A DNA stretch of 64,000 nucleotides, from assembly GCF_002163675.1 (NCBI RefSeq), contig NZ_CP019334.1:1560001-1624000 (forward strand), read 5' to 3'. This stretch comes from Polaribacter sp. SA4-12. GTDB taxonomy: Bacteria > Bacteroidota > Bacteroidia > Flavobacteriales > Flavobacteriaceae. Position 1 is the first letter of the stretch; each line of letters starts with the position of its first letter. A program made the position numbers and the translations under genes. Below the pieces are notes generated by a model, which was given only the letters and a program-made list of their open reading frames with translations, was not told the DNA's origin and ran no database searches. This document shows, piece after piece, positions 17,133 through 26,035 of the stretch.

Positions 17133-18785
17133 TTATTTCTTTTTATTCGTAATAATATCTTGAACTGAAGGTTCTCCTTTTTTGCCTTCAACGATTGAAC
17201 CAAAATCTGTATTGGTTATATTTCTGAAATCTTCTAAAGGTTTGTTATTTTGATATTTCTTCATTAAACCTTTAAGTTCTAGTTTCAATTTAGAAACTAC
17301 ATTCGTGTATTGAGGATCGTTTATACTATTATTTATTTGTTTTGGATCTTTCTTTAAATCATATAATTCCCAAACATCTATATTATGGTAAAAATGTGCT
17401 AATGTATATCGCTCTGTTCTAATACCATAATGAGGCTGAACGTGATGCCAATAAGGAAATTCATAATAATGATAATACATCGATTGTTGCCAATCATTTG
17501 GAGTGTTTCCAAATAAAATTGGTTGAAAGCTTTTTCCTTGCATTGACACTGATGTTTCTATGTTTGCCAAATCTAAAAGAGTAGGTGCAAAATCTATATT
17601 TGTAATAATATTTTCATTAATACTACCAGCTTTTACCTTTTTAGGATACTTAACTATAAATGGCATTCTAAGAGATTCTTCATAAATAAAACGTTTGTCA
17701 AAGAATCCGTGATCTCCTAAATAAAATCCTTGATCAGAAGTTAATACAATTACTGTATTTTCTGCCAAATCATTATCATCTAAATACTTTAAAACACGAC
17801 CAATATTATCATCAACAGATTTAACACAAGCTAAATAATCTTTTATATATGTTTGATATCTCCATTTTTTGCCTTCTTCTACAGACAAATTCTTTGGCTG
17901 AACTATTTCGCCAGGTTTTGCTCCATAAAATTCCCATTTTAGTTTTTCCTTTCCTTTTAATTCTTTTGGAGTTTCCAATTTCATATCTCTTCGTGAAAAA
18001 TAATCCATTGTCATTTCAGCATCACCTGCAGTTAATTCCCTCCCTTTATAATCATCATTAAAAGTAGCTGGATAAGGCATTTCTATATCATCCCAAAGTT
18101 TTTCATATTTTGTGTCAGGTTCCCAAGGTCTATGAGGCGCTTTGTATTGCAAAACCATTAAAAAAGGAGCTTTTTGATTACGATCTTTTTCTAACCAATT
18201 CATTGCAAAATCTGTACTTAGATTTGTAGAGTATCCTTTTTCTTTAACATCTTTTCCATTTTCATTAAAAACAGGATTCCAATACATACCTTGCTGACCT
18301 GCTGAGTTATGATACTTAAAAGTATCAAAACCCTGAGGTTCTGTACCTAAATGCCATTTACCAAATAAACTAGTTTGATATCCATTTTTTTGAAATTCTT
18401 GTGGGAAAGTCCATTTTGTTTGGTCAAACTTCCCTCCTCTTTCATTTTTGTAATACCCATTTAAATTACTATAATTACCTGTAAGAATTGCTGCTCTAGC
18501 AGGTCCACAAATAGCATTTGTAGTTAAAACATCTTGAAAAAGCATACCTTCATTTGCAAGCCTATCAATATTTGGCGTTGGAGCAATATCTTTATAAATA
18601 CCTCCATAAGCACTAATTGCTTGTGTCGTTAAATCATCAGCCATAATGTAAATAACATTAGGTCTTTCTTTGATGGTTTTATTTTGAGAAATCTTATTTA
18701 TTGTTTTATTTCCACAATAAGATAAAACGAATAAAGCCGTAACAATGGCGAAAGAAATAGGAATATATTTTTTTATTTTGATCAT
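17133..18785 (-). CDS. Sulfatase, S1 family, lipoprotein
   Basis: A 550-residue S1 sulfatase. It has a lipoprotein signal with Cys24 (VLSYCG), the metal site IMADDLT, and the formylglycine Cys93 in CGPAR (with Ala in place of Ser). GKWHLGTEPQGFD and TSDQGFYLGDHGFFDK blocks follow. The domain order and the long central insert resemble the N-acetylglucosamine-6-sulfatase-like branch, but this is a visual judgement. It is the fourth gene of the susC operon, directly after GH3 (1-bp gap), so it probably acts in the periplasm on oligosaccharides that have just been imported. Confidence 0.92.
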   Translation of the reverse strand: MIKIKKYIPISFAIVTALFVLSYCGNKTINKISQNKTIKERPNVIYIMADDLTTQAISAYGGIYKDIAPTPNIDRLANEGMLFQDVLTTNAICGPARAAILTGNYSNLNGYYKNERGGKFDQTKWTFPQEFQKNGYQTSLFGKWHLGTEPQGFDTFKYHNSAGQQGMYWNPVFNENGKDVKEKGYSTNLSTDFAMNWLEKDRNQKAPFLMVLQYKAPHRPWEPDTKYEKLWDDIEMPYPATFNDDYKGRELTAGDAEMTMDYFSRRDMKLETPKELKGKEKLKWEFYGAKPGEIVQPKNLSVEEGKKWRYQTYIKDYLACVKSVDDNIGRVLKYLDDNDLAENTVIVLTSDQGFYLGDHGFFDKRFIYEESLRMPFIVKYPKKVKAGSINENIITNIDFAPTLLDLANIETSVSMQGKSFQPILFGNTPNDWQQSMYYHYYEFPYWHHVQPHYGIRTERYTLAHFYHNIDVWELYDLKKDPKQINNSINDPQYTNVVSKLKLELKGLMKKYQNNKPLEDFRNITNTDFGSIVEGKKGEPSVQDIITNKKK

Positions 18786-18786
18786 T

Positions 18787-21150
18787 TTAGTGCTCTAGTT
18801 TTATATCACCTTTAGAAATTAAAATAGTCTCTTTTAAGTTTTTTGAAGAAGATGAATTACCTGTCATAATTGTAAATTCTCCAGGTTCAATAACAAAATT
18901 GTAGTCTTTATCATACATTGCTAAACTACTTGCTGTTATGTTTAATGAAACTATTTTAGATTCACCTGGTTTTAGTGAAATCCTTTTATATGCTTTTAAC
19001 TCTTTTACAGGTCTTGTAAATGAGCTTACATTATCTCTTATATATAATTGTACTATTTCATCTCCTGTAACTTTTCCAATATTTGTAACTTTTACTTTAG
19101 CAGTAATAACATCATTCTTATTGGTGAAAATTTCTTTTGATAAAATTGGTTTTTCAAAATGGAATTTTGTGTAACTCAAACCAAAACCAAATGGGTATAG
19201 AGGGGTTTTAAGTTCTGTATTATATTTATGGATAAAATTAGTTGGCTTATGATTATAAACCATTTGTAATTGACCTACAGATCTTGGAATTGTTAACGGT
19301 AATTTTCCTGAAGGATTCATATCTCCAAACAATATTTCTGCCGTTGCTTGTCCTGCAAAAGCTCCAGTTTCCCAAGTATTTAGAACTGCAATTGCTTTTT
19401 CTTCTAATAAAGGTTCTGCAATTGGACTTCCACTTACGTAAACTACAATAACAGGTTTGCCTGTTGCTAACATTTTTTTAGCTAAACTCATCTGGTTTCC
19501 AGATAATTTTAATGTAGCTCTATCTACATTTTCGCCTGTAGTTTTTCTTCTAGCATCGTGACGAAAAGAATTTTCACCTAAAACCAATACAATAATATCA
19601 GATTTTTTTGCTTTCTTTTCTGCTTCAAGAATTTTAGAATTTGTTATTTCTTTAGATCGATTTCCAGAATCGTAATACTTAATTTTGTAACCATATTTTT
19701 TTCCGAGGTCAGAAATTCCTTCTACCATCGTAATAATATTTTCTTCTGGTTGCGGTTTAACCCAATCTCCTAAAGTTGTATGGTTGTTTGCATTTGGACC
19801 TGTAATAAAAATAGTTTTTCCATTTCCATTTTGAGAAATTGGTAAAAAACTGGTGTTATTTTGTTGTAAAACAATTCCTTTTCTAGCTTGTTCTAAAGCC
19901 GTTTTTTGATGCGCTTTTTTAAAATTTATTTTTTTAGCCTTTTCTATATCCACAAAAGGTTTTTCAAATAACCCTAATTTAAACTTAGCTTCTAATATTT
20001 TGTAGCAAGCATCATTTACTCTTTGTTCTGAAACTTTACCTTCTTTAACCAATTCTAAAAGATGTTCATCAAAAAAAGGGCCATGCATGTTCATATCCAT
20101 TCCTGCATTTACAGAAAATTCAATAGCTTGTTTAAAATCTTTTGCTACGTGATGCCAATTAGCAATTCTAGAAATATCGTTCCAATCACTTACATAAAAG
20201 CCATCAAAATTCCATCGATTTCGCAAAACATCAGTCATCATAAAAGAATCCATATGTCCAGGTAAACCAGCAACTTCATTATGAGCTGTCATAATTGAAA
20301 AAACATTCGCTTCTTTTACTGCACATTTATAAGGTGGTAAGAAAATTTCGAACAGTGTTCTTTTAGAAACATCTGTTGGTGCAGCGTTTAAACCATTAAT
20401 AGAAGAACTACCAGCAATTAAATGTTTAGCACAAGCTATTACATTATCTTCTCCGTTAAAATCATCAGATTGTAAACCTTTTATAGTTGCAACTCCCATA
20501 TTTCCAACCAAGAAAGGATCTTCTCCAAAAGTTTCTCCTGTTCTTCCCCATCTAGGGTCTCTTAATACATCAATATTTGGGGTAAAAGACCAATGCATTC
20601 CATTGGCTCTCATTTCTAACGCAGTTTGTCTACTACCTTCTTTTATTAAATCATCAGAAAATGTTGCTGCTTGTGAAATTGGAGAAGGGTAAATTGTAGC
20701 TCCTTTTACCAATCCATTTCCATGAATTGCATCAATACCTATTAATAATGGTATTTTTAAAGGAGATTCTAATGCTAATTCTTGTAAATAATTCGCTTCT
20801 TTAGCAGTAAGTACATGTAAAAATGAACCTATTTTACCTTGCGTAATTCTTTTTGCAATACTATCGCTATTCAAACCAGGATAATAACCTTGAGCGTCAT
20901 TTTTATCTAACTCTTTTTTTGAAAGCTTCGTTTCTGCTTTTTTCATATGTTCTAAGCCTACATATTGACACATTTGATAGACTTTGTCTTCAATCGTCAT
21001 TCTAGACATTAGGTCATTTATTCTTTCTTCAACTGTTTGTGTTTTCTCTAAATAAATTGCACTACTAAAATTACTTGTTTCTTTAGAAGAACAAGATGAT
21101 AAGAGTATTGTAATTAAAATTACTTGCAAAAATATTTTATCTAACATCAA
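18787..21150 (-). CDS. GH3 beta-glucosidase-like lipoprotein (BglX type)
   Basis: A 787-residue GH3 enzyme with the full three-domain plan. It has a lipoprotein signal (Cys20 in LLSSCS), a TIM barrel with GIDAIHG and DPRWGRTGETFGEDP, and the nucleophile Asp322 in FYVSDWND. The alpha/beta sandwich and a C-terminal fibronectin-III-like domain (about 690-785) follow. This plan is typical of periplasmic exo-beta-glucosidases and related beta-xylosidases. It follows susD after a 66-bp gap carrying a strong hairpin and precedes a sulfatase, so it likely trims the non-reducing ends of oligosaccharides brought in by SusCD. Confidence 0.93.
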   Translation of the reverse strand: MMLDKIFLQVILITILLSSCSSKETSNFSSAIYLEKTQTVEERINDLMSRMTIEDKVYQMCQYVGLEHMKKAETKLSKKELDKNDAQGYYPGLNSDSIAKRITQGKIGSFLHVLTAKEANYLQELALESPLKIPLLIGIDAIHGNGLVKGATIYPSPISQAATFSDDLIKEGSRQTALEMRANGMHWSFTPNIDVLRDPRWGRTGETFGEDPFLVGNMGVATIKGLQSDDFNGEDNVIACAKHLIAGSSSINGLNAAPTDVSKRTLFEIFLPPYKCAVKEANVFSIMTAHNEVAGLPGHMDSFMMTDVLRNRWNFDGFYVSDWNDISRIANWHHVAKDFKQAIEFSVNAGMDMNMHGPFFDEHLLELVKEGKVSEQRVNDACYKILEAKFKLGLFEKPFVDIEKAKKINFKKAHQKTALEQARKGIVLQQNNTSFLPISQNGNGKTIFITGPNANNHTTLGDWVKPQPEENIITMVEGISDLGKKYGYKIKYYDSGNRSKEITNSKILEAEKKAKKSDIIVLVLGENSFRHDARRKTTGENVDRATLKLSGNQMSLAKKMLATGKPVIVVYVSGSPIAEPLLEEKAIAVLNTWETGAFAGQATAEILFGDMNPSGKLPLTIPRSVGQLQMVYNHKPTNFIHKYNTELKTPLYPFGFGLSYTKFHFEKPILSKEIFTNKNDVITAKVKVTNIGKVTGDEIVQLYIRDNVSSFTRPVKELKAYKRISLKPGESKIVSLNITASSLAMYDKDYNFVIEPGEFTIMTGNSSSSKNLKETILISKGDIKLEH

Positions 21151-21169
21151 TTAAAAAAAGGTATTTGAA

Positions 21170-21204
21170 AGAGAAGTCTAATTAATAATTAATTAGACTT
21201 CTCT
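21170..21204 (-). terminator. Perfect 15-bp hairpin between susD and GH3
   Basis: AGAGAAGTCTAATTA pairs perfectly with its complement across a 5-nt loop, 13 bp after the susD stop. On the minus strand a T-run follows about 9 nt later. It could act as a partial terminator or 3'-protective stem that keeps susCD mRNA more abundant than the downstream enzyme genes. Confidence 0.55.
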
Positions 21205-21216
21205 GAATTATATGTT

Positions 21217-22731
21217 TTAGTAACCTACATTTTGATCCGTACCAGAAATTTTTTCGTTTCTATCAATTTCTACACTTGGAATAGGAAAAAGCATTACCTT
21301 ATTGTTGTCTGGGTAAGTAATATCAAATGATTTATCATTTCTTGAATTATGAACATCTATATAATTCGTTTTAAAGAAATCATAACCTCTTCTATGACCA
21401 ACAAAAAAGTCTTGCCCTTCTGCTAATAATTCATAATGATATTCTTTCATTATAGCAGCTCTAAAATCATCTTGACTTAAACCAGACCAATCTGCAGGTT
21501 CTGCACTTGCAGCTGTATTTCTTGCTCTTGTTAAAACTTCATTTACATAAGTATATGCATTTGCAGGGCCATTTAATTCATTTTCAATTTCTGCTAACAT
21601 TAGCAATAAATCTGCATATCTATAGTGTACATAATTAAAATTACTAGCATCTGTTGTAGCCGTTTGATCTTTAATAAAGTATTTACTTACCCAAGGATAA
21701 GAATTATTAAAACTTGCTCTAGTTCTTGCTGGATATACTTTTACAGTTTGTCCATTTGGTTTTAAGTATTCTGACACGAAAGTAAAGTCGATTCTAGGGT
21801 CACCTGGATATCTTGCAATGTGAGCATCTACAACTTCAGGATTCACTCTAAAACGTTCCCAACCTCTACCAGGATATGCTGCATTTGGAGTAAATAATTT
21901 AGTTAATACAGATGAATTCTCTTCGTTAAATTGTATTTCAAAAATTGATTCTGTATTATTATTCGCAGTACCTTCTGATGCCCATAAATTACCATAGTTA
22001 GCAACTAAAGAATATTTACCATATACTTGAATTGCTTCATCATACGCTTTTTTCCAATTAGGACTTGCATTATCATTTCCTGCTAAAGTTAAATATGCTT
22101 TTGCTAATAACATACTTGCAGCATATTTACCTGGTCTACCACCTGTTTGCATACCTGCATCAAACATTAAACTCTTTGCTTTTTCTGCATCCGCTATGAT
22201 AAGAGCATACACTTCTTCTACACTAGCTCTTTCTTTATTAAGTGTTGTAACAGTTGCTGGAGAAGAATATAAAGGAACACCTCCGTATAAACGAACTAAA
22301 GTAAAGTAATTATGAGCGCGTAAAAAATAAGAGATACCTAAGATGTTCTTTAACTCTTCATCGTCTGTATCACTAGGCACATTCGCAATCATATCATTTG
22401 CTCTCGCAATTGCTTGGTATGAACTTCTCCAAAGATTGGTTGTATAATTCATACTTGGCTCTGGTGTTAAACTCCCAATAGTGGCTTTATCTGACCCTTT
22501 TTTTGTTACAAACATCCCTGACATATATAACGTAGCGTGATGAAAATCAGCACTCAAGTTATTAAAATTAGCCATTGAGCTATAAATTCCATTCAATGCA
22601 GCACTAGCACCTTCAACAGAAGTATAAACATTTTCTTCAGCTAGGAATGGTGGATTTTCTTCTAAATCACATGACACATATAATAAAGAAGTGAATATGG
22701 TAAAAATTAATATTTTATATAAATTTTTCAT
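21217..22731 (-). CDS. susD: SusD/RagB-family outer-membrane glycan-binding lipoprotein
   Basis: A 504-residue SusD-like protein with a lipoprotein signal (Cys21 in LYVSCD), the N-terminal helical TPR-like region (IARANDMIANVP, FLRAHNYFTLVRLYGGVPL), and the typical C-terminal end with RRGYDFFKTN and FPIPSVEID. It forms the lid on the SusC barrel and binds the target glycan at the cell surface. It lies 11 bp downstream of susC, the invariant order of such loci. Binding specificity cannot be read from the sequence. Confidence 0.95.
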   Translation of the reverse strand: MKNLYKILIFTIFTSLLYVSCDLEENPPFLAEENVYTSVEGASAALNGIYSSMANFNNLSADFHHATLYMSGMFVTKKGSDKATIGSLTPEPSMNYTTNLWRSSYQAIARANDMIANVPSDTDDEELKNILGISYFLRAHNYFTLVRLYGGVPLYSSPATVTTLNKERASVEEVYALIIADAEKAKSLMFDAGMQTGGRPGKYAASMLLAKAYLTLAGNDNASPNWKKAYDEAIQVYGKYSLVANYGNLWASEGTANNNTESIFEIQFNEENSSVLTKLFTPNAAYPGRGWERFRVNPEVVDAHIARYPGDPRIDFTFVSEYLKPNGQTVKVYPARTRASFNNSYPWVSKYFIKDQTATTDASNFNYVHYRYADLLLMLAEIENELNGPANAYTYVNEVLTRARNTAASAEPADWSGLSQDDFRAAIMKEYHYELLAEGQDFFVGHRRGYDFFKTNYIDVHNSRNDKSFDITYPDNNKVMLFPIPSVEIDRNEKISGTDQNVGY

Positions 22732-22742
22732 AATTATAATTT

Positions 22743-25700
22743 TTAAAATTTGATATTAGCACCGATTACAAAACTTGACGTGTTTGGTGTTCCTACCCAA
22801 TCTACACCAAGGATAGTTCCATCATACAGGAAACTTGTAAGTTCTGGGTCGTACCCACTATAATTAGTAATTGTCAATAAATTATTTCCTGATGCAAAAA
22901 GTTTAAATGAACTAAAGAAAGAACCTTCTGCCATATCAAAATCATAACCAAGTGTTACATTGTTTAATCTAAAAAAAGAACCATCTTCTATTAATCGATC
23001 ACTTGGTACATTTGTAGCTGTTAAAGATCCAATTCTTGGATATTGTCCGGTTGTATTGGTTGGAGACCAAGCATCATTATAAGCTTCTGGTCTAATATTA
23101 TTAGATCCTCCTTGTGCATTTGCTTCAACTAATAAATTTCCGTTTAAAATATCATTACCAACAACTCCATTAAATAATGCAGAAAGGGTAAAGTTTTTAT
23201 ATGTTAAATTGGTGTTGATACCGTATGTGAAATCTGGATTAGGATTTCCAATATTAGTTTTATCTAAATCATTAATGTTTCCATCACCATTAACATCAAC
23301 AAAAATTACATCACCTGCTAAGTTTCCATTTCCATTAAAAGTTGGTCCAGAATCAGCAACTATTTGATCTTCATAAATTCCAGCAGTTTTATACCCCCAA
23401 AATAAGCCTACTTCTTGTCCTTGGATAAAAGCATTTGAAGCCGATTTAAAATTATTTCCTGTAGAAACAGCGCTTCCCTCGTAAAAAGGAGTGGTTATTA
23501 ATTCTCCATCAATATATATATCACTTGTTGGTAAAGCCTGTAAATTTGTAATTTTAGATTGATTAAACGAAATATTACCTCCAATAGAAAAAGTAAAATC
23601 TTCCTTATTAACCACTAAACCATCAATTGTAAAATCAATCCCTTTATTTTCTAAACCACCTTGGTTTAATAAAAAGTTCTGAAAACCAGTAGATGTTGCT
23701 AATGATTTATTTATTAATAAATCTGTTGTTTCTTTTCTATATGCATCTATACTTGTAGTTATTCTATTATCAAATAAACTAAGATCTACACCAACGTTCG
23801 TTTGAGAAGTCGTTTCCCAAGTTAAATCTTTGTTAGCTATATTTAAAGCTGCTATTCCTAAAACTGTTGAGTTGCTAGGATCTGAATAAAAAACAGCATC
23901 ATAATTATTAAATGTTTGATAAGGGCTAATTGCTTGGTTACCTACTTGCCCCCAAGAAGCTCTTACTTTTAAATTATTAATAACTTCATTATTTTTAAGA
24001 AATTTTTCGTTTGATGCTGTCCAAGCAAAAGATGCCGCTGGGAAGTACCCTATTTGATTTGTTCCTTGAAATTTAGATGACTTATCAGCTCTAAAAGATG
24101 CATTAAAAGCATACTTATTATTAATTGTATAAGTAGCTCTTCCTAAATAAGAAAAGATATTATCTTTAAACCTTAAAGCTGTAAAAGGAGTAATTACTAA
24201 CTCTCCCAATTGGGGGCTTTTTTCTCTTAAATTACTGATAGGAAAATCTCCTAATTCATAAATACTATTATTAGAATCTGAACCATCATAAGTAATACCA
24301 ACTGTAGCGTTTAACCTATGTTTGTTATCAAATCTTTTAGTATACATTAATAAGTTATCAAATGTATAAGATGTCTTTTCTAAATTAGCAAGTGCTAAGT
24401 ATCCGTTTGTAAAAGAGCCTTTAGCAGTTTCTGCACCATACCAACGAGAACGACTTTTGTTCCTGTAATTAGTACCCGCTCTCATTTGATATTTTAAATT
24501 ATCAGTTATTGAATACGTAAGGTTTACAGAAGCATTTATTCTTTTCTCATTAATTTTTTCTTCAACACCTTCAATAAATTTAAAAGGATTAGATAATTCT
24601 TGATCATCTTCAATTTCTCCATTTAAAAGTGGATTATAACTAATTAATTGTCTTGTAAAACTTCTTGAACCTCCAGAAATAGATGCTCCTTGATTCATAT
24701 TACCTCTTCCTAAATACACACCAATTCTAGTTTTTAACTCTAACCTGTCATTTAATTGACTCGTATAATTGAACTGTAAATTAGAACTTGTTAAAAATGT
24801 ATTTGGAATAATTCCATTTGTGTCATCAAAACTTGCAGACAAATAATAATTATTTTTTTCTGTAGCTCCACTAATGTTTAAACCAATGTTTGAAGAGAAA
24901 GTTGTTTTAAATATTTCATCTTGCCAATTTAATTGACGTAGTTCATCTCCAGTTTTGTCACCTAAAGCATCTGTAGAATATACACTATTTCCTTCTATTG
25001 CATATGCAATAGGGTTTCCATTAAGAACTGCGATATCATTTCTATAATTAGCAAAACCTACTCCATCTAAAACAGGTATTCTATTAGTTACTTCAGTAAT
25101 TGTTGTTGAGAAAAAAGTGTTTATAACAGCTTTACCAAGTTTTCCTTTTTTAGTTGTTATTAAAACAACTCCATTAGCTCCCCTAGAACCATATATTGCA
25201 GTAGCAGATGCATCTTTTAAAACCACCATACTTTCAATATCTCTTGGGTTTATACCTGTTAATCCATTTTGAGTTGATTGTTTCTCATTAGAATCACTAG
25301 AACCATCTAAAACATCTTCACCCGCAGAATTAATAATTACACCATCTACAACATATAAAGGCTCATTATTACCTCTTAAACTATTTGCACCACGAATTCT
25401 AATACTTACAGGTGCTCCCGGAGAACCTGTGTTAGAACTTACCTGTAAACCAGAAGTTCTACCTTGTAATAAAGAAGCAACACTATTATACTGAGCAGCA
25501 ACGGTTGCAGTTTCTTTTACTTCAGACAAAGCACCTGTTAAATCTTTTTTTGCAGAAGATCCATAACCAATGACAACAATTTCCTCTAATTGCTCACTAT
25601 CGGCCTTTAGTTCAATTGTTATTGTCGTTTGATTTGTAATTCTAACTTCTTTAGTAGTATAACCAAGATAACTTACTAACAAACTGGCTGGTGTCTTAGG

Positions 25701-25880
25701 TATTTTTATCGTAAATTTACCATCAAAATCTGTAATTACACCTGTTGTACTACCTTTAATAATAATTGAAGCTCCAGGAAGCGGATACTTACTATCATCA
25801 ATGACTTTCCCTTTTAATGTTGTTTGAGCCAATAAAGACAGTGGCAAAAAAAACAAAAGAGTATAAAATATTTTTCTCAT
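22743..25880 (-). CDS. susC: SusC/RagA-family TonB-dependent outer-membrane transporter
   Basis: A 1045-residue TonB-dependent receptor. It has a Sec signal, a carboxypeptidase-D regulatory-like domain (about 20-105), a TonB box region near LEEIVVIGYG, a plug domain (about 112-240, with IRGANSLRGNNEPLYVVDGV), and a long beta-barrel ending in Phe (GANIKF). With SusD it imports large oligosaccharides across the outer membrane using TonB/ExbBD energy. No extra anti-sigma domain is present, consistent with regulation by the adjacent HTCS rather than an ECF sigma factor. The operator-like motif lies about 67 bp before the start. Confidence 0.96.
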   Translation of the reverse strand: MRKIFYTLLFFLPLSLLAQTTLKGKVIDDSKYPLPGASIIIKGSTTGVITDFDGKFTIKIPKTPASLLVSYLGYTTKEVRITNQTTITIELKADSEQLEEIVVIGYGSSAKKDLTGALSEVKETATVAAQYNSVASLLQGRTSGLQVSSNTGSPGAPVSIRIRGANSLRGNNEPLYVVDGVIINSAGEDVLDGSSDSNEKQSTQNGLTGINPRDIESMVVLKDASATAIYGSRGANGVVLITTKKGKLGKAVINTFFSTTITEVTNRIPVLDGVGFANYRNDIAVLNGNPIAYAIEGNSVYSTDALGDKTGDELRQLNWQDEIFKTTFSSNIGLNISGATEKNNYYLSASFDDTNGIIPNTFLTSSNLQFNYTSQLNDRLELKTRIGVYLGRGNMNQGASISGGSRSFTRQLISYNPLLNGEIEDDQELSNPFKFIEGVEEKINEKRINASVNLTYSITDNLKYQMRAGTNYRNKSRSRWYGAETAKGSFTNGYLALANLEKTSYTFDNLLMYTKRFDNKHRLNATVGITYDGSDSNNSIYELGDFPISNLREKSPQLGELVITPFTALRFKDNIFSYLGRATYTINNKYAFNASFRADKSSKFQGTNQIGYFPAASFAWTASNEKFLKNNEVINNLKVRASWGQVGNQAISPYQTFNNYDAVFYSDPSNSTVLGIAALNIANKDLTWETTSQTNVGVDLSLFDNRITTSIDAYRKETTDLLINKSLATSTGFQNFLLNQGGLENKGIDFTIDGLVVNKEDFTFSIGGNISFNQSKITNLQALPTSDIYIDGELITTPFYEGSAVSTGNNFKSASNAFIQGQEVGLFWGYKTAGIYEDQIVADSGPTFNGNGNLAGDVIFVDVNGDGNINDLDKTNIGNPNPDFTYGINTNLTYKNFTLSALFNGVVGNDILNGNLLVEANAQGGSNNIRPEAYNDAWSPTNTTGQYPRIGSLTATNVPSDRLIEDGSFFRLNNVTLGYDFDMAEGSFFSSFKLFASGNNLLTITNYSGYDPELTSFLYDGTILGVDWVGTPNTSSFVIGANIKF

Positions 25881-25944
25881 AATTTGGATTGATTTATATG
25901 ATGCTAATTTATCTATACCTTACGATTTCCGATTTTAATTAACA

Positions 25945-25971
25945 TCATAAAAGGTTCGATAATTGTCAAAG
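25945..25971 (-). promoter_or_regulatory. Putative HTCS operator, copy 3 (susC)
   Basis: On the minus strand it reads TTTGACAATTATCGAACCTT followed by TTATGATG. The plus-strand right flank also matches copy 1 (GACTGT, then GTAAAAAA). It is 67 bp upstream of susC, in the short gap next to the HTCS gene. Confidence 0.6.
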
Positions 25972-26035
25972 TGACTGTTTTTACTAGGTTTCTTGTAAAA
26001 AAACTAAAAACAATAAAAAGAAATATGTAAAAGAG

